64,000 nt of DNA from Leptodontidium sp. MPI-SDFR-AT-0119 (GCA_020726505.1 JAHLEZ010000002.1:3038001-3102000); one strand, 5' to 3'; positions 23,652 to 34,480 are shown, counted from the first letter of the stretch. The notes: generated from the sequence alone by a model not told the origin. Program-made: numbers and translations.

Positions 23652-24458
23652 CTACAACAGTTTCAAAGTGCCCGTAACCTGATTAATGACACTCGCTGGC
23701 CCTGGCCCAATACCTAGAACCGTATGACTCCCACTCGCAATCTGCGTCCTCCCCGCATCCGCAATAACCTCCGCAACAAGACCTAGACTGATGGCCGTAG
23801 CTTGTAGTGTGTCGAGATCCTTTTCACTCTTGGCTTGTAGCGCAATCTTCATCTGTCCGCCTCTCTCCCATCTACGAAGGATCTTCGATTTCGGGTCGTG
23901 CTCGAGGAAGTGCTTGTAGCAAGCTAAAGTCGCGTGTCCGCATTGCGCTGCAATTTTACCTATCAAATCATTAGCAAAAATCCGTAAATGAAGGGGGAGC
24001 AGGGAGAGCATAGATGTACCTTTCGTCATACCCAAATCCGTCCGCACAACCAACACCATCTTACACTCCTCCCCCGTATCCTCCAGCGTCTGTTGCACAT
24101 CCTCCCACTCACTTCCCGGTTCCTGCTTAAACCCCGGCTCCTTCTTCACACTCCCCTCCTTCTTAACCTCCTTCGTCTTCGCCGCACTCGTAACCCTCAA
24201 CCCATCCCTCTTGTCGGCCTCAAACCCATTCGCCCAATTCGGCGCATGGTCTAGAATAGACGCATCGATATCCTCTTCCTCGCTCTCCTCCTCGTCGTCG
24301 TAATTCGCTATCCCCCGCTTCCGCGGCTCCTTCGCAACAAAGGGGTTGGGGAATATGCCCAGCCCGGAGCCGATTCCAAACAGGTAGCCGCTGATTCCTG
24401 CGATCAGGGCGGTGCCTATTATCATGGCTAGCGGAGTTGGAGGTGCACGATCTGCCAT
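23652..24458 (-). CDS. PTH2: peptidyl-tRNA hydrolase 2 (Pth2), membrane-anchored
   Basis: Exon 1 is 24020-24458 and exon 2 is 23652-23959; the product is 248 aa. The N-terminus has one TM (LAMIIGTALIAGISGYLFGI), matching the mitochondrial outer-membrane anchor of eukaryotic Pth2. An acidic and Lys/Pro linker follows, then the catalytic domain: MVLVVRTDLGMTKGKIAAQC, GHATLACYKH, WERGGQMKIALQ, AISLGLVAEVIADAGRTQIA and VLGIGPGP. These are the family's conserved blocks, including the KG-K-AQ-H cluster and the TQIA motif. The enzyme frees peptides from tRNAs released early from ribosomes. The intron (60 nt) is a multiple of three and has no stop codon, so the unspliced reading frame stays open for 268 aa; homology shows the intron is real because it splits the catalytic KGK. 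Confidence 0.95.
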   Translation of the reverse strand: MADRAPPTPLAMIIGTALIAGISGYLFGIGSGLGIFPNPFVAKEPRKRGIANYDDEEESEEEDIDASILDHAPNWANGFEADKRDGLRVTSAAKTKEVKKEGSVKKEPGFKQEPGSEWEDVQQTLEDTGEECKMVLVVRTDLGMTKGTSMLSLLPLHLRIFANDLIGKIAAQCGHATLACYKHFLEHDPKSKILRRWERGGQMKIALQAKSEKDLDTLQATAISLGLVAEVIADAGRTQIASGSHTVLGIGPGPASVINQVTGTLKLL

Positions 24459-25634
24459 ATTGTTGGATCTGGAGGCTGTGACTGTTGTTGTGTGGTTGGT
24501 GCTGTCGTCGCGAGTGCGAGTCGGCGGACGCGGTCAACCCAGATATTATTTTCGCTTACGATTCGAGGCTTCCAGACGTCATTTTAGAGTTGCCTCAGTA
24601 CATCCAGGCCTCAAAAAACACCCAAACCCGACCCCACAACACCAAAGGAAAATTTCTTTAACACTGCAGGAACGTGCAGGGAAGCGCGGGAATTCCGCTG
24701 TCGTGCCTGGTCTTCAGGGCTCATATTTTTGCGAAATGCAACAAAAAAGATAAGATGCATATGGAGTATTCGCAGTGGATGGGATGGCGCTAACAATTTA
24801 TGTGCAGCATAATTGATGGGAGCTTCAAAGAATCAGAGCAACCCCAAATATCAATATCCAGAGGATTGAGGAGCATAACTTGCTTTTATGCTTCAATGAC
24901 TCTTTAGTCACCGCACAAGTGTGCAAAGCCAAGGGATTTGAGCTCGAAGAGCGAGAGCTCGCAATCGCATCTGACAGCTCGGACAAGCAACCCAACCAAC
25001 ACCTTGGCAGTCTATCTAAGAATATGCCATGAACGCCATCCGAAGAGATACTCTCGCTCTCTCGCTCAGAGAAGATGATCAAAAGATCTGGCGTCTGAGC
25101 AGCTCCCTCAGCCCCAAATAAAGATCTCCAACCTTAAAAAAAGTTCGGACAGGTTTCACTTCCCTCGCTTAACACGAATAGGGGGGCCCTATGCGAGGAT
25201 TTCCGAGTTGAGCGAGATCGAACTCTATCCTGCGAGCCGCACTTTGACCACCAGAGGGTCATGACTCGCGGAAGGAGGCTGAAAATAGGCTATCCGAGTG
25301 CAGTCGTACTTTCTCGCATGTAGAAACTGCATATTGGAGTTCATTGTCCCAAGCATTGTTGCGTCAGCTTTGGGATTTCCAAACTCGGTAACCCAGCAAC
25401 GATTGGGATTCCATATGAAGCATCTCTTGGCAGTATTTTTGATTTGGGGGTGGGGGTTGTTAAATACATCTTGAATTCCCCGATGGAGGGAGATGTATCA
25501 AACTACTCATCGAGCCTCATTCCAATCCTCTTCAGCCATTTCATACTTCGCTTCGACTATCCGTTCTTTTCTTGAGACTATCAACATATCTTTTCTGTTT
25601 ACTTTCCAAGTTTCACCTCACACACAACTTCAAA
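24459..25634. other. intergenic between divergent genes
   Basis: Promoter region of PTH2 (left) and the tetraspan gene (right). A tRNA-like T-arm near 25221 was examined and rejected. The 85-aa minus-strand ORF 24825-25082 is not supported. Confidence 0.5.
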
Positions 25635-26202
25635 ATGCCTTCTCTCATGGCCTCAATCCACATTGTCCAAGTTCTATTAGTCCTAGGAGTCCTCGGCGTC
25701 GCCGTCGTCAACAGATTCGTCATCGCAAATGCACCTCCCGGACGAGCAGGCACAATGGTACTCGGTGTTGTAAGTCCAACCCCCCTCCCTGTTTCAATCC
25801 ACATATCTAATTAATTTGCCAGGCAGCTAAATCACTCATCATAATCGCCTACCAAGTCCTCTCCAAGAAATACAACAAGTGGTTCAGTCTCAAAGCGAAC
25901 ATGATCCTCAACTGTCTCGAGATCGTGTTTTGGGCTGCTGTGGTCTTCATGAGCATCCAGGCAAATATGAAGTCTTGTAATGGCATTCATTGCACGCTTA
26001 GTTGGGTGACTTGTGTCCTTGGTGGGATTATTTCGTGAGTTTCTCCGAGTTGAGGGATATTTGGTGAATGGTTACTGATAGGTGTTTTGACAGTGCTGTT
26101 ACTGGCTTTGCTGCTATTGTTTCGATCAAGATGTTCCGCGCTTCGAAGGCGGCTGAGAGAGATCATATGAATCACAAGGAGGGATATGAGATGTCTGTTT
26201 AG
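25635..26202 (+). CDS. small tetraspan membrane protein (MARVEL-like)
   Basis: Exons 25635-25769, 25823-26034 and 26094-26202 sum to 151 aa, with GTAAGT and GTGAGT donors. Four hydrophobic helices are visible: IHIVQVLLVLGVLGVAVV, MVLGV/AAKSLIIIAYQVL, NCLEIVFWAAVVFMSI and WVTCVLGGIIS/AVTGFAA. A Cys pair (SCNGIHC) sits in the loop between TM3 and TM4. The C-terminal tail is charged (ASKAAERDHMNHKEGY). The layout fits the MARVEL/tetraspan-type small membrane proteins common in ascomycetes, probably in the plasma membrane or eisosome-like domains. Specific function unknown. Confidence 0.8.
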
Positions 26203-26880
26203 ATGGCGATCTTGAGTATTTATCGCATGCGTCTGGAGTTACGGCTTTTCATTTGTTGGGGATTTATGGGAGTGGCATATCAGAAGGGCAGGTTCCTAGA
26301 CACTGCGGCGGCGTTCGGGATATACAAACAGAAGACATAATCATGTACTGTACAGAAGAATTTCCTTTGGTATAGGGTATGGTAGGTGGACTATCTTCGA
26401 CAAGGAACACAGATTGTTTCTAAAGTTACAAGTCCCCTCACAAAGTATTACTTGATCCTGAGCTTGACTTTTGTGCCAGTATCCGAACAAAGCCGTTTTC
26501 AATCGACTTATCAAAGTGCAGGTTTGCCCCAATTGACGAAAAATAGTACCTCCGATTACAAAGGAGGGATGGGACATGTCTTTACATGCGAAGCTTCCGA
26601 TATGTTGTGGTGAGTTTCCAGCGAGCAGCCTCGGGCCGTCCAGATCCAGGACGGGAAGATTGTAAATCAACAACCACTTTGGAGCTGATTGAGTCTCTAG
26701 TAAGCACTGATATACAATATAAATAAAACAGAAATATACATGGAGGTTCGTCAATTGTCTCATCGAAATTTATCTCTTGCTTTTGATGGTACCATCCTCT
26801 TCCCAACAACAAAAAGCAACGACCAGTATCCTGCCTTCACCTCACGACAAACACTTACTCAACAGCCTCCCACCACAGCC
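26203..26880. other. intergenic, nothing recognised
   Basis: Between the tetraspan gene and a relic gene. Minus-strand ORFs 26341-26763 and 26582-26812 overlap without support. Confidence 0.5.
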
Positions 26881-27336
26881 ATGGCAGCACGGAAATCCAT
26901 CCTCGCAGTAAGCGCTAGCCTCCACCTAGTCGGCGATCCCATCTCCTCAATCCTGGCCCCTCACATCCCCGGATATATCATCTCTCTTCGAAAACATCGG
27001 CTATCAAGTCGACCCAACAGATCTCAACAACGTCACCAGTCTCCAAAAAGTTCCTAGAGAAAGGGAATTGGATGTGGTTATATGTGGATAGTGTGTGAGG
27101 GGCCATGTGTAATTCACAGAGCTGTTCGAGAAGTTGTACAGGTTACTTGTGAGGAAGTGATTGTGAGAAGGAATGAACTGGTGGGGGGCAATGAGATTAG
27201 GATTATGTTTTGTGAGGGGCCGGAAGGGCTGGTGAAGGCTGTTGTGAGGAACTTTCCTTGTGTGAAGGGTAGGGCTTTGGAGGGGTGTACGGAAGAGATG
27301 AATGCCAGGAAGTGTTGTTTTGGAGAGTATTGTTAG
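26881..27336 (+). pseudogene. frameshifted relic of a fungal conserved hypothetical gene
   Basis: An ATG at 26881 opens MAARKSILAVSASLHL.. HIPGY. Protein-like sequence then continues in a second frame (SLFENIGYQVDPTDLNNVTS, then DVVICG) and in a third frame to 27336 (RIMFCEGPEGLVKAVVRNFP). The three pieces follow one another as in a single small protein with an ILAxxIPGY..LFENIGYQVDP..DVVICG plan, but no introns explain the changes of frame. I read this as a decayed gene with at least two indels. The family is a fungal hypothetical of unknown role, recognised only by general resemblance. Confidence 0.4.
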
Positions 27337-27766
27337 CTTGGCTTAGCTTTTGTTGACTTTACTTGCCGAGCGCTGGATTGCTAGCCGAGTTCTTGATATC
27401 AGAATTGTTGATGAGGCAGATTGTCATATCTTCAAGGCTCCTAGTGTCTTTCTTAAAGGACCTCTTAGGGAAACTTGACCTAGGCGGCAAGCCATTTCTG
27501 TCTAAAGTCACATGGCTCCCTCGTCATTTTTGAACAGCTTGTTCGACAGTGACAGGTCATGACTATTCACCCGGGGGAAACGATCAAAGCATGACATCTG
27601 CAATGTGTCTCGAAATAATAAGTTGCTATGGAATGTAAACACCTCAGTCAAGTCTCGTGTTACAGGGCTAGATGCCAAGAAATCCACCTCATTTCCTCGG
27701 CCGCACGACGACCTGTTCTCCCAACCATCGGATTCTGCACAATCTCATCTCAAGCCCACCCAAAGT
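27337..27766. other. intergenic; in-frame extension upstream of copy A
   Basis: The copy A frame stays open back to 27605 but has no ATG in that stretch before 27767. Nothing else is seen. Confidence 0.5.
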
Positions 27767-28888
27767 ATGAACGAACGACGGGTCCTACGCTCGCATACCA
27801 AGAAAGCAATCCACCAAGCCATCATCGACAGTCCCAGGAGGCCAAAGGGGCAACGTCTTGGATGCTCAACAACTCTCGCTGAACCTCTCAAACCACCATT
27901 ACTCTCTCTCCCACCCGAGATAAGAAGCAAAATCTTCAAGGCAGTAGTAACGAGCGATTTAATCCTCATATTTGACAAGAGCTGGCATCGCAAAGCCCGA
28001 TGTCGACCGCCCCCGACAATCACCACTTGGCCAGAATGTTTCTATTCAGTCTCCATCTCTCCAACCCACTACAATGAAGAATGTACATCCCAGTATCAGC
28101 ATGAACTGAAGCGGAATAAAGCACCTGGAGCTTTGAGCTGGTTACGCACCAACAAACAAATCCATACCGAGGCCCAATCGATCGTCTATCAGAATCTGAA
28201 TATCCATATCGCCGATCGATTCGTCTTGGCGGCCCTCCTCTACCCACCAGATAGACAAACGTTCAAGTTCTCCAACATTCGCTCTCTTTCTCTATGTTTG
28301 ACTATGCGCATCACCACAGATCATCATGATGGGTTCTACTTTGATGAGAGATCAAGGTTCTCTGGCTTGTGGGCTGCCTTTCACTCGGTTGGATGTTCTT
28401 GCAGTGAATGCGCCATCTTCGAGAATGGAGACTCTACGGGTTCATTCGTGTCTCTGAGAGAGCTGGATGTGCAAGTTTCTTTCACATGCCTGGAAGGCAA
28501 CTCAAGGCCGGTGATTGGGTACTTTGCTAACAGCCGGCCACGGTATGGCAAGCTTCACCGGCCGAAGCAATTGAAACCGTTAGTCTATACTGGACACCCC
28601 ACCAGTATTGAGTTTTTTGTGACGAATTTCTGCCTTCAGATGCCAGTGAGATGCCTTAAGGGGAGATATGGAAAGGAGATAGCTTTGAATGTGGAATTTC
28701 TCACGGGGAGAATTGAGCATGACCCTAAGAATATCTGTGAGCACCCAGGGGATAGGGGTTGCTGGTGCTTTGGGAGAAGTATTGATGAGGAGGACTTCAG
28801 AAATACAGGGCTGTTGGATCGGATAAAGGCAAGGCTGATAAATGAGCCGATGGAGATGGCGACGTCTGGCATTGATGTCGGAACTTGA
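27767..28888 (+). CDS. F-box-like 2EXR/DUF7730-type protein, copy A
   Basis: Single exon, 373 aa from the ATG at 27767 (MNERRVLRSHTKK). The frame is open back to 27605 but without an ATG. After a basic N-terminus comes the family's opening motif LLSLPPEIRSKIFKAVVTSD, an F-box-like helix. Later conserved blocks are PGALSWLRTNKQIHTEAQSI, YQNLNIHIADRF, IRSLSLCLTMRI and SLRELDVQVSF. The C-terminus has CEHPGDRGCWCFGRSIDEE. These blocks recur in copies B and C nearby. Such proteins are strongly expanded in ascomycetes; a role in ubiquitin-ligase adaptors is assumed from the F-box-like start but unproven. Six or more Cys in the second half may bind metal (CSCSEC, CWC). Confidence 0.85.
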   Translation: MNERRVLRSHTKKAIHQAIIDSPRRPKGQRLGCSTTLAEPLKPPLLSLPPEIRSKIFKAVVTSDLILIFDKSWHRKARCRPPPTITTWPECFYSVSISPTHYNEECTSQYQHELKRNKAPGALSWLRTNKQIHTEAQSIVYQNLNIHIADRFVLAALLYPPDRQTFKFSNIRSLSLCLTMRITTDHHDGFYFDERSRFSGLWAAFHSVGCSCSECAIFENGDSTGSFVSLRELDVQVSFTCLEGNSRPVIGYFANSRPRYGKLHRPKQLKPLVYTGHPTSIEFFVTNFCLQMPVRCLKGRYGKEIALNVEFLTGRIEHDPKNICEHPGDRGCWCFGRSIDEEDFRNTGLLDRIKARLINEPMEMATSGIDVGT

Positions 28889-29475
28889 GTCGATTAACGT
28901 TAGTCAAGGTGGTTGCTGGGATGCGAGTATAGTAACAGAACTTAGACCAATGCATAAGACATCTATTGAAAGCCTTTTGAGGCGTAAATCAATTACTGGC
29001 ACTACGCAGAAGAACAGGCACATACCTAAATATGTACCTAGGTAGATGATATTGGCCACTACCACGTGACTATGTATATTTTTTGAGGCATATCGGGAGC
29101 AGGGGGGGGCTCCTTGTCAGTAATAATCCTCCTCCTAGGATCTCGGATACAGATATGGGATTATAATTCACTTCTTAGCTACGACTAGCTCGTGGCCGAA
29201 CTGGTTGTGATTTTGCAGTGTATTTACCCTGTGGCTCGGCTAAAGCATCACCACTCGCCAAGCCTTGACAACCTCTCCCTCTCCACATCAACGACACACC
29301 AGCGACATCGACGTCGCACGTCACACTGATAGCTGCACCCCTTCCTCAAGCGGTGAAATCTTCATCTATCAAGATACAGTAGTGATCTAACATACGACGA
29401 GTCGATATTCGTCTAGCTCTCCCTGTGCCGCGAGAAACCCATTACCCCGCAAAATTACTCTTGATATTCAGGACC
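28889..29475. other. intergenic between copies A and B
   Basis: A G-run of 8 lies near 29102-29109. No gene or repeat is supported. Confidence 0.5.
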
Positions 29476-30557
29476 ATGGTCAAACGAAAACCCTCACTCA
29501 AAGCACCAAGTAAGGCAGTTCTAAGAATGAAAAAAAGACCCCCCAACTCGAAGGGCTCTAACACCTCCACAGAAACGACCAGCAAGAAGAAGCCCAAGTC
29601 CAAGCCCCCAAACTCAAGCCGTCTTCTCTCCCTCCCCCCAGAAATCCGCAACAGGATCTACAAAAACGTCGTCACCACCTCCCTCATCCTCCTACACGGC
29701 AAAACCTACACCAACTGCGCCCCAATATCCATCGCAACATTCGGCTCAATCTCCTTAGATCCAAACAATATCCAAGGCACATGTTCCACCCATCATCGAT
29801 AGCCTCGCCCCAGCAAAGATGGTAAACCCGGGAAATTATACACACATCCCAAAGGTCCTGGCGCTCTAAGCTGGCTGCGCACCAATCATCAGGTGTACAA
29901 TGAAGCGAAATCTATCGCGTATGCGAATCTGAAATTCCACATCTGCAGCGCGTTGGTGTTTTCAGGCCTGATTAACCCGCCGAGGAAATCGCTCGCGAAG
30001 TTTCCCAAGGAGCGCTCGCTGTCGTTTTGTTTGAAAGCTACTGTTGAGTATGATCAGGCCGGGTTTAGATTTTCAAGTGGGATTGGGCAGCATGGCTGGG
30101 AGAGCGGACATGGGCAAGGAGGATGCTGTTGTTGTCCGTTTTGCTTTGCGGTGGGGACGCTGGAGAGGATTTTGAGGGTCAGCTGATGAGGATCCGGGAG
30201 TTGGATTTGAGGATTTATTTTGCTTGTAAGCGGTTTCAGAATGGAGGGATTGGAACGGCGGAAGAATGGGCGGCGATGCCAGGGAAGCTTGGTTGTGTCG
30301 ATAGCGAGGAGGGGGTGGATGGTTTTGTTAAGGCGTTGTGTGAGCAGATACCGCTGAGGATGTTCATGCGTCGGGAAATTGGGAATGTTAATGTGAGAAT
30401 TGTTTTGGACGATATTCAGCACTCCGCTCCCGAGAAGAACCCTTGTTGGTGCAAGGGGAGGGGGGTTGATGAGGAGAAGTTGCAGAATCTGGGGGTCGCT
30501 GTAAAGATTAAGACGAAGTTGATGGGCGGCGAGAGTATGGAAAGTGGCACTGCGTGA
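29476..30557 (+). pseudogene. F-box-like 2EXR/DUF7730-type protein, copy B (broken)
   Basis: Homologous along its length to copies A and C: LLSLPPEIRNRIYKNVVTTS, PGALSWLRTNHQVYNEAKSI, YANLKFHICSALVF, RSLSFCLKATVEYD, RIRELDLRIYFACKRF and CWCKGRGVDEEKL. Two lesions interrupt it. A TAG stop at 29800-29802 falls in an otherwise continuous frame that resumes immediately. A one-base frame change near the G-run at 30153-30156 moves the rest (to 30557) into another frame. Possible introns over either site would be 20-33 nt, too short. The start is the ATG at 29476 (MVKRKPSLKAPSK). It is probably a recent pseudogene; the homopolymer lesion alone could be a sequencing error, the stop codon less likely so. 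Confidence 0.75.
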
Positions 30558-30640
30558 CGGAAATACTCATTGAATTCGCCGATTTGTGATGCTCCAGTTT
30601 TACCAGATTATACATTACTGCCTGTATAAGACTCAGGGTC

Positions 30641-31821
30641 TCAAAGATCATCCGCGCCGCTTTCCTTCTTACTCAGGTCCATCAACCTCTCTTCGATCCT
30701 CTTCCCAAGCTTAATCTTCAGCAAGCTGCTTTCATCAACAGTCCGTCCGATGCACCAACACCTATCATCAACCGAAGGGACAGTATAATGCTCCATGGCA
30801 TCTGTCTCAAACTGCACGCTCACGGCATCTAGCTTGGCCATTCTGAGAATATTCAGGGGCCTCACATCACAGAACCTATTGATGAAAGCCTCTACCTTCC
30901 TCGGATTGTCAACGCAGAACAGCTTTGCAGGATCTTTCTGTCGGTACACCTGCCCTAGCCTCGGGCCTTGAGCCTGTTTGCAGACGAAGAAAATGTGTAG
31001 CTTCAGCTCGCGAAGAACGGGAAGCAAATTTTTGGCCTCATCTACCAGCGCTCGACGAGATGCATATCTCGAATGAAGACCGTCCCATCCGTGTGCCTAT
31101 TGAAATTTTTAGTATCGGTTTGTTTTGATGTTTAAGAAGTTGAAAAAGACGGGCCATGGCAGCGAAAGTCATGTCTCATGTAGGTGCAGCGTGTTCCAAA
31201 TTGAGATGAGACAACACACAGGGATGTACTAACATTACGATCCCGAGCAAAGGAAAACCCATCACGGTAGTCCGACTCGATTCTGATCTTGAGACATAGC
31301 GAAAGCGACTGGCAGGTTGACAAGCTAAAGATGGCCTTCTGCTGTTGCGACAAGAACGCGTCGAAGACAAGAGTGTTGCAGAAATGAAAGCTAAGATTTC
31401 CTTGGACGAATGACTTGGCCTCGTTATAGATCTGGCGATTGGTTCGAAGCCAGCTCAAGGGACCCGGACCCGACGAACCGTTAATTGCGAAGATAGTTTG
31501 GCGTGGCTGATGATCATGGTGGAAGTTGGAACAGACACCAAGCATTCGAGATGTTTTGAGTAAGCTTGCGCCTAGACTTTTGACGACCGCCGTGTTGGAA
31601 TATGATAAGGAGAAGAGGTGAATGATGCCTGTTTCGAAGACTAACTTCCAGATGTGGTTGCGGATTTCAGGCGGAAGAGCAAGGAGTACTGGTGATTTGG
31701 ACTCGGTTTTGGTTTCTGTAACCAGGTTAGAAGATGACCATGTATTCAAGGCTTAGTAAAATGTGCGATATCTGAATATACTGCTCTTACTGTTCTTGCC
31801 AATCTGCTTTTGTTTGCCCAT
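30641..31821 (-). CDS. F-box-like 2EXR/DUF7730-type protein, copy C
   Basis: Three exons, 31791-31821, 31234-31715 and 30641-31096, join exactly in frame to 322 aa. Exon 1 supplies MGKQKQIGKN. Exon 2 has the family start LLALPPEIRNHIWKLVFETG, then PGPLSWLRTNRQIYNEAKSF, QGNLSFHFCNTLVF and QSLSLCLKIRIES. Exon 3 begins AHGWDGLHSRYASRR and carries VLRELKLHIFFVCKQ and DDRCWCIGRTVDESS. Copy C has two introns where A and B have none, so the copies differ in structure as well as orientation (C converges on B). It looks intact. Function as for copy A. Confidence 0.85.
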
Positions 31822-32546
31822 GGTCGCGATTGCCTGGATGTTGATTGTCACGGGTCTGTGACAGTGGGCAACGTTTCGTTGTGCTTGAAGGAACAAAATG
31901 ACGATATGAATCGAAAAGCTAGCCCACTGGCCTTTCAATTGGATCGTCCGGTGTTATGTATTAAGTTAGGCGTTGTTGTGGTTGTAATAAACGGATGGTG
32001 GTCTTCGATGTTGAGGTAGAGTATGCCTTAAATAGACGAACCGCGCTAGCATCAGGACCACGTGAACGCGCTAGTCAGGAAAGAGCTGATTCGGAGCCTT
32101 GCCTTGTCTTGGGATTTCGAGAGAAAAAGATTGATGGGTTTGATCATCATGACTATATATCTCATTTAATTTCTATAAGTACTTCTTGCATCTTCTAGAT
32201 AGCCGATAGAGATCTTTTTGAACCTTACGGCATCTCCCTTCTTGACTACTGATTGACCCTCTAGCACGCCGACTATATCGTCGCACGTTATCTCGGCAGT
32301 GTGGCCAGATGAGTCGCATTTTGACTCGTCAATTAAAGCCTGACTATGCGTTGTTATCCTTGACTTTCGTTGCCAGATAAGTCTCTGTCCTCGTCGCAAT
32401 CGAGATGTCGCTGAGTAAACAACCCGAAGTGCAGACTCGCTAAGCCCTACTTGGCTGCAGTGACAGCGTTAGAGGTCCACCCTCAATTGGCTGGTAGAAC
32501 AAAAGCACAATACAGAAGTGCATTGATTCCTTCCTGCCTCTAGGCT
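31822..32546. other. intergenic, nothing recognised
   Basis: Between the start of copy C and the 3' end of the ubiquitin-like/zinc-finger gene. No gene or repeat is supported. Confidence 0.5.
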
Positions 32547-34087
32547 TTAAGAATTTGGTATGCCACCTTGAATATCTCCATGCTTCCGTCTGATATGTCT
32601 CATCAAGTGGTCCTTTCTAGAGAAAGACTTCATCCTTCCAGCAGCATCCACATGTTTGCAACCTTCGATAGTACAGAAGTACCTCCTGACTGTATGATGC
32701 ACAGCATTTACGTGTCTCTGAAGATGTGTCACGATCCCAAACTTTGCAGTGCATTGTGGACATTGATGGCTTTTGTTGTGGTATCTGAGGTGACGACTGC
32801 GGATACCTGTTAGTATCTAGTTCTATCGGATGGTGGAATGGGAATCCTTATGTGTATTCATGATGGGCTTTGAAAGATCGCAAACATCCTTGGAAGTCGC
32901 AGTGGATCGTGGGCTGTGTCGCAGAAGGTATCAGGGTAACGGTGGGAGTGGCTGGCGTGGTCGACAAATGAACGAGGTGAGCCTCAATTCCGGTCAGAGG
33001 GCTTCCAGCAGCAGGTTCCATGCCCATACTAGAGATATTAATGCCAGTCCTGGTTGTTGCGAGTGAAATGGGAGTCTGTGGAGGACTGTTGTGAATCTCT
33101 CTGTACCCCGGAAGACTCTCGTCGTCTAACAGGAGGCCTCGTGGGCTCTCTTCGCCTCGGAGGAGCGTTCGGGTTGCACGCTCTTTGCGATATGAAACTT
33201 CAGACTCTCTGATAACTCTTAGCATCTGGGAAATGAAGATCAAATCCTGTTCGGTTTCCGACGGTTGCCAAACGTCTTGCGGCCTGACATGGGTTGCTGT
33301 TTGTACTGAAAGCTATGTCAGCCGTTTCGTGCAAATGATCAAGAAAGCAAGACTCACTATTATCCCCGCCTCCCCTAAGACTATATACGAGGAAAATAGT
33401 TGATTGCCGCATAATCCCATAGTCTGCTAGGGTTCTGTCGTCCTCCAGTTGCTTTCCCGCGTAGATCAATCGTTGCTTGTCGCATGGACATCCGTCTTTT
33501 GCATAGATCATTTCCTTCACATGTGAGACCAAATCCAGAGGATTGAGCAAGAAAGTCAGTGTCTTTCCCGCGATATTTCTGACGAAGAATTGAACACCAC
33601 ATGCTGGCTCGATGGGAGGTCTGGACGGTCTTTGGATCAGTGGAGTTCGCTCGGATAGAACTAGGCTCGTAGCTGGAGGCCGCGTGCGATTTCTTGCCCT
33701 TGCTAATTTCTTGGTAGCAATCTGGTATCTCTCACACAATCGTCGCTCCCATCGTGATCTGGGACGTTTTAGATTCATTTGAGGTCCTCTTGCTTTGACT
33801 CTTTTGAATCCCTTTTCCGTATCGTAACCTTCTGCCCTCGGCCGTAGTATTGAAATGGCGATGACATGGAGGAGGAAAAATAATACTCCAGCGGCAACAG
33901 CAATGGTAACACCATTGATGCCGTTGGTGCTCGGAATGAATCCATCCTGCTGAAGGATATTTGCGACTGCATCAGAGCACGAGCTGCGCTGAGCTGTATT
34001 GGAACTTGGCGAACACCGAAATGAGTGATCAGGTAGCGACGAGGCTGCAGAGGTTTTCGGGAATCCGATGGTCGGGATTGGTGCCAT
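32547..34087 (-). CDS. membrane protein fusing a ubiquitin-like domain to three C2H2 zinc fingers
   Basis: Exons 33358-34087, 32852-33305 and 32796 down to 32547 sum to 1434 nt (477 aa). Residues 1-58 are polar. Residues 59-81 ([20 protein letters not shown]..) are one TM helix, followed by a strongly basic stretch that predicts a cytosolic C-terminus. Residues about 165-240 are a ubiquitin-like domain: [44 protein letters not shown] and [10 protein letters not shown]. Lysines equivalent to K11, K27, K33 and K48 are kept; K6, K29 and K63 are lost. After a Pro/Thr-rich linker come C2H2 fingers [25 protein letters not shown] and CTIEGC..HIRRKH (about 379-467). Intron 1 is canonical (GTGAGT..TTTCAG). 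Intron 2 seems to begin AT. It could instead be two genes, but frame and phase argue for one. Confidence 0.7.
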
Positions 34088-34480
34088 GATGAAGTTTATC
34101 TGGAGTCCGGGAATCTCTCCCAGTTCTCCAAAACATGAAAAATGTGTAGGAAGTGGAGGTAAAGTTGTTACAGCTCGTTGGAAGTGCCAGCCGTGTGAAG
34201 TCGGTTGATGTGAGGCCCCCCAAGACTCCAGCCAATCACAGTGAGTTTTTGGCTGAGGGGCATCTCAGTCGACTCGCTTAAAGGCGACTTGTTTGCCTCG
34301 CTATCAATTCAAGACGCCTGCTGGTAAATTTCAACTGTTAGTCTTCTGCTCCAGCTCTCTGAATTTTACTATGCCTATAGGTCCCGGTAAATAAGATTAA
34401 CGAAAGTGTCAGGTCCAGAGTATCGCGATGAAAGATGGGTATCAAGTGCATTACTACAATATCCCGCTACGTGCGAACCA
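34088..34480. other. intergenic, nothing recognised
   Basis: Promoter side of the ubiquitin-like/zinc-finger gene and 3' flank of UTP7. No other feature is seen. Confidence 0.5.

Noticed and set aside
25180..25270. tRNA-like T-arm (gagatcgaactc) near 25221
   Set aside because: No acceptor or anticodon stem can be formed around it.
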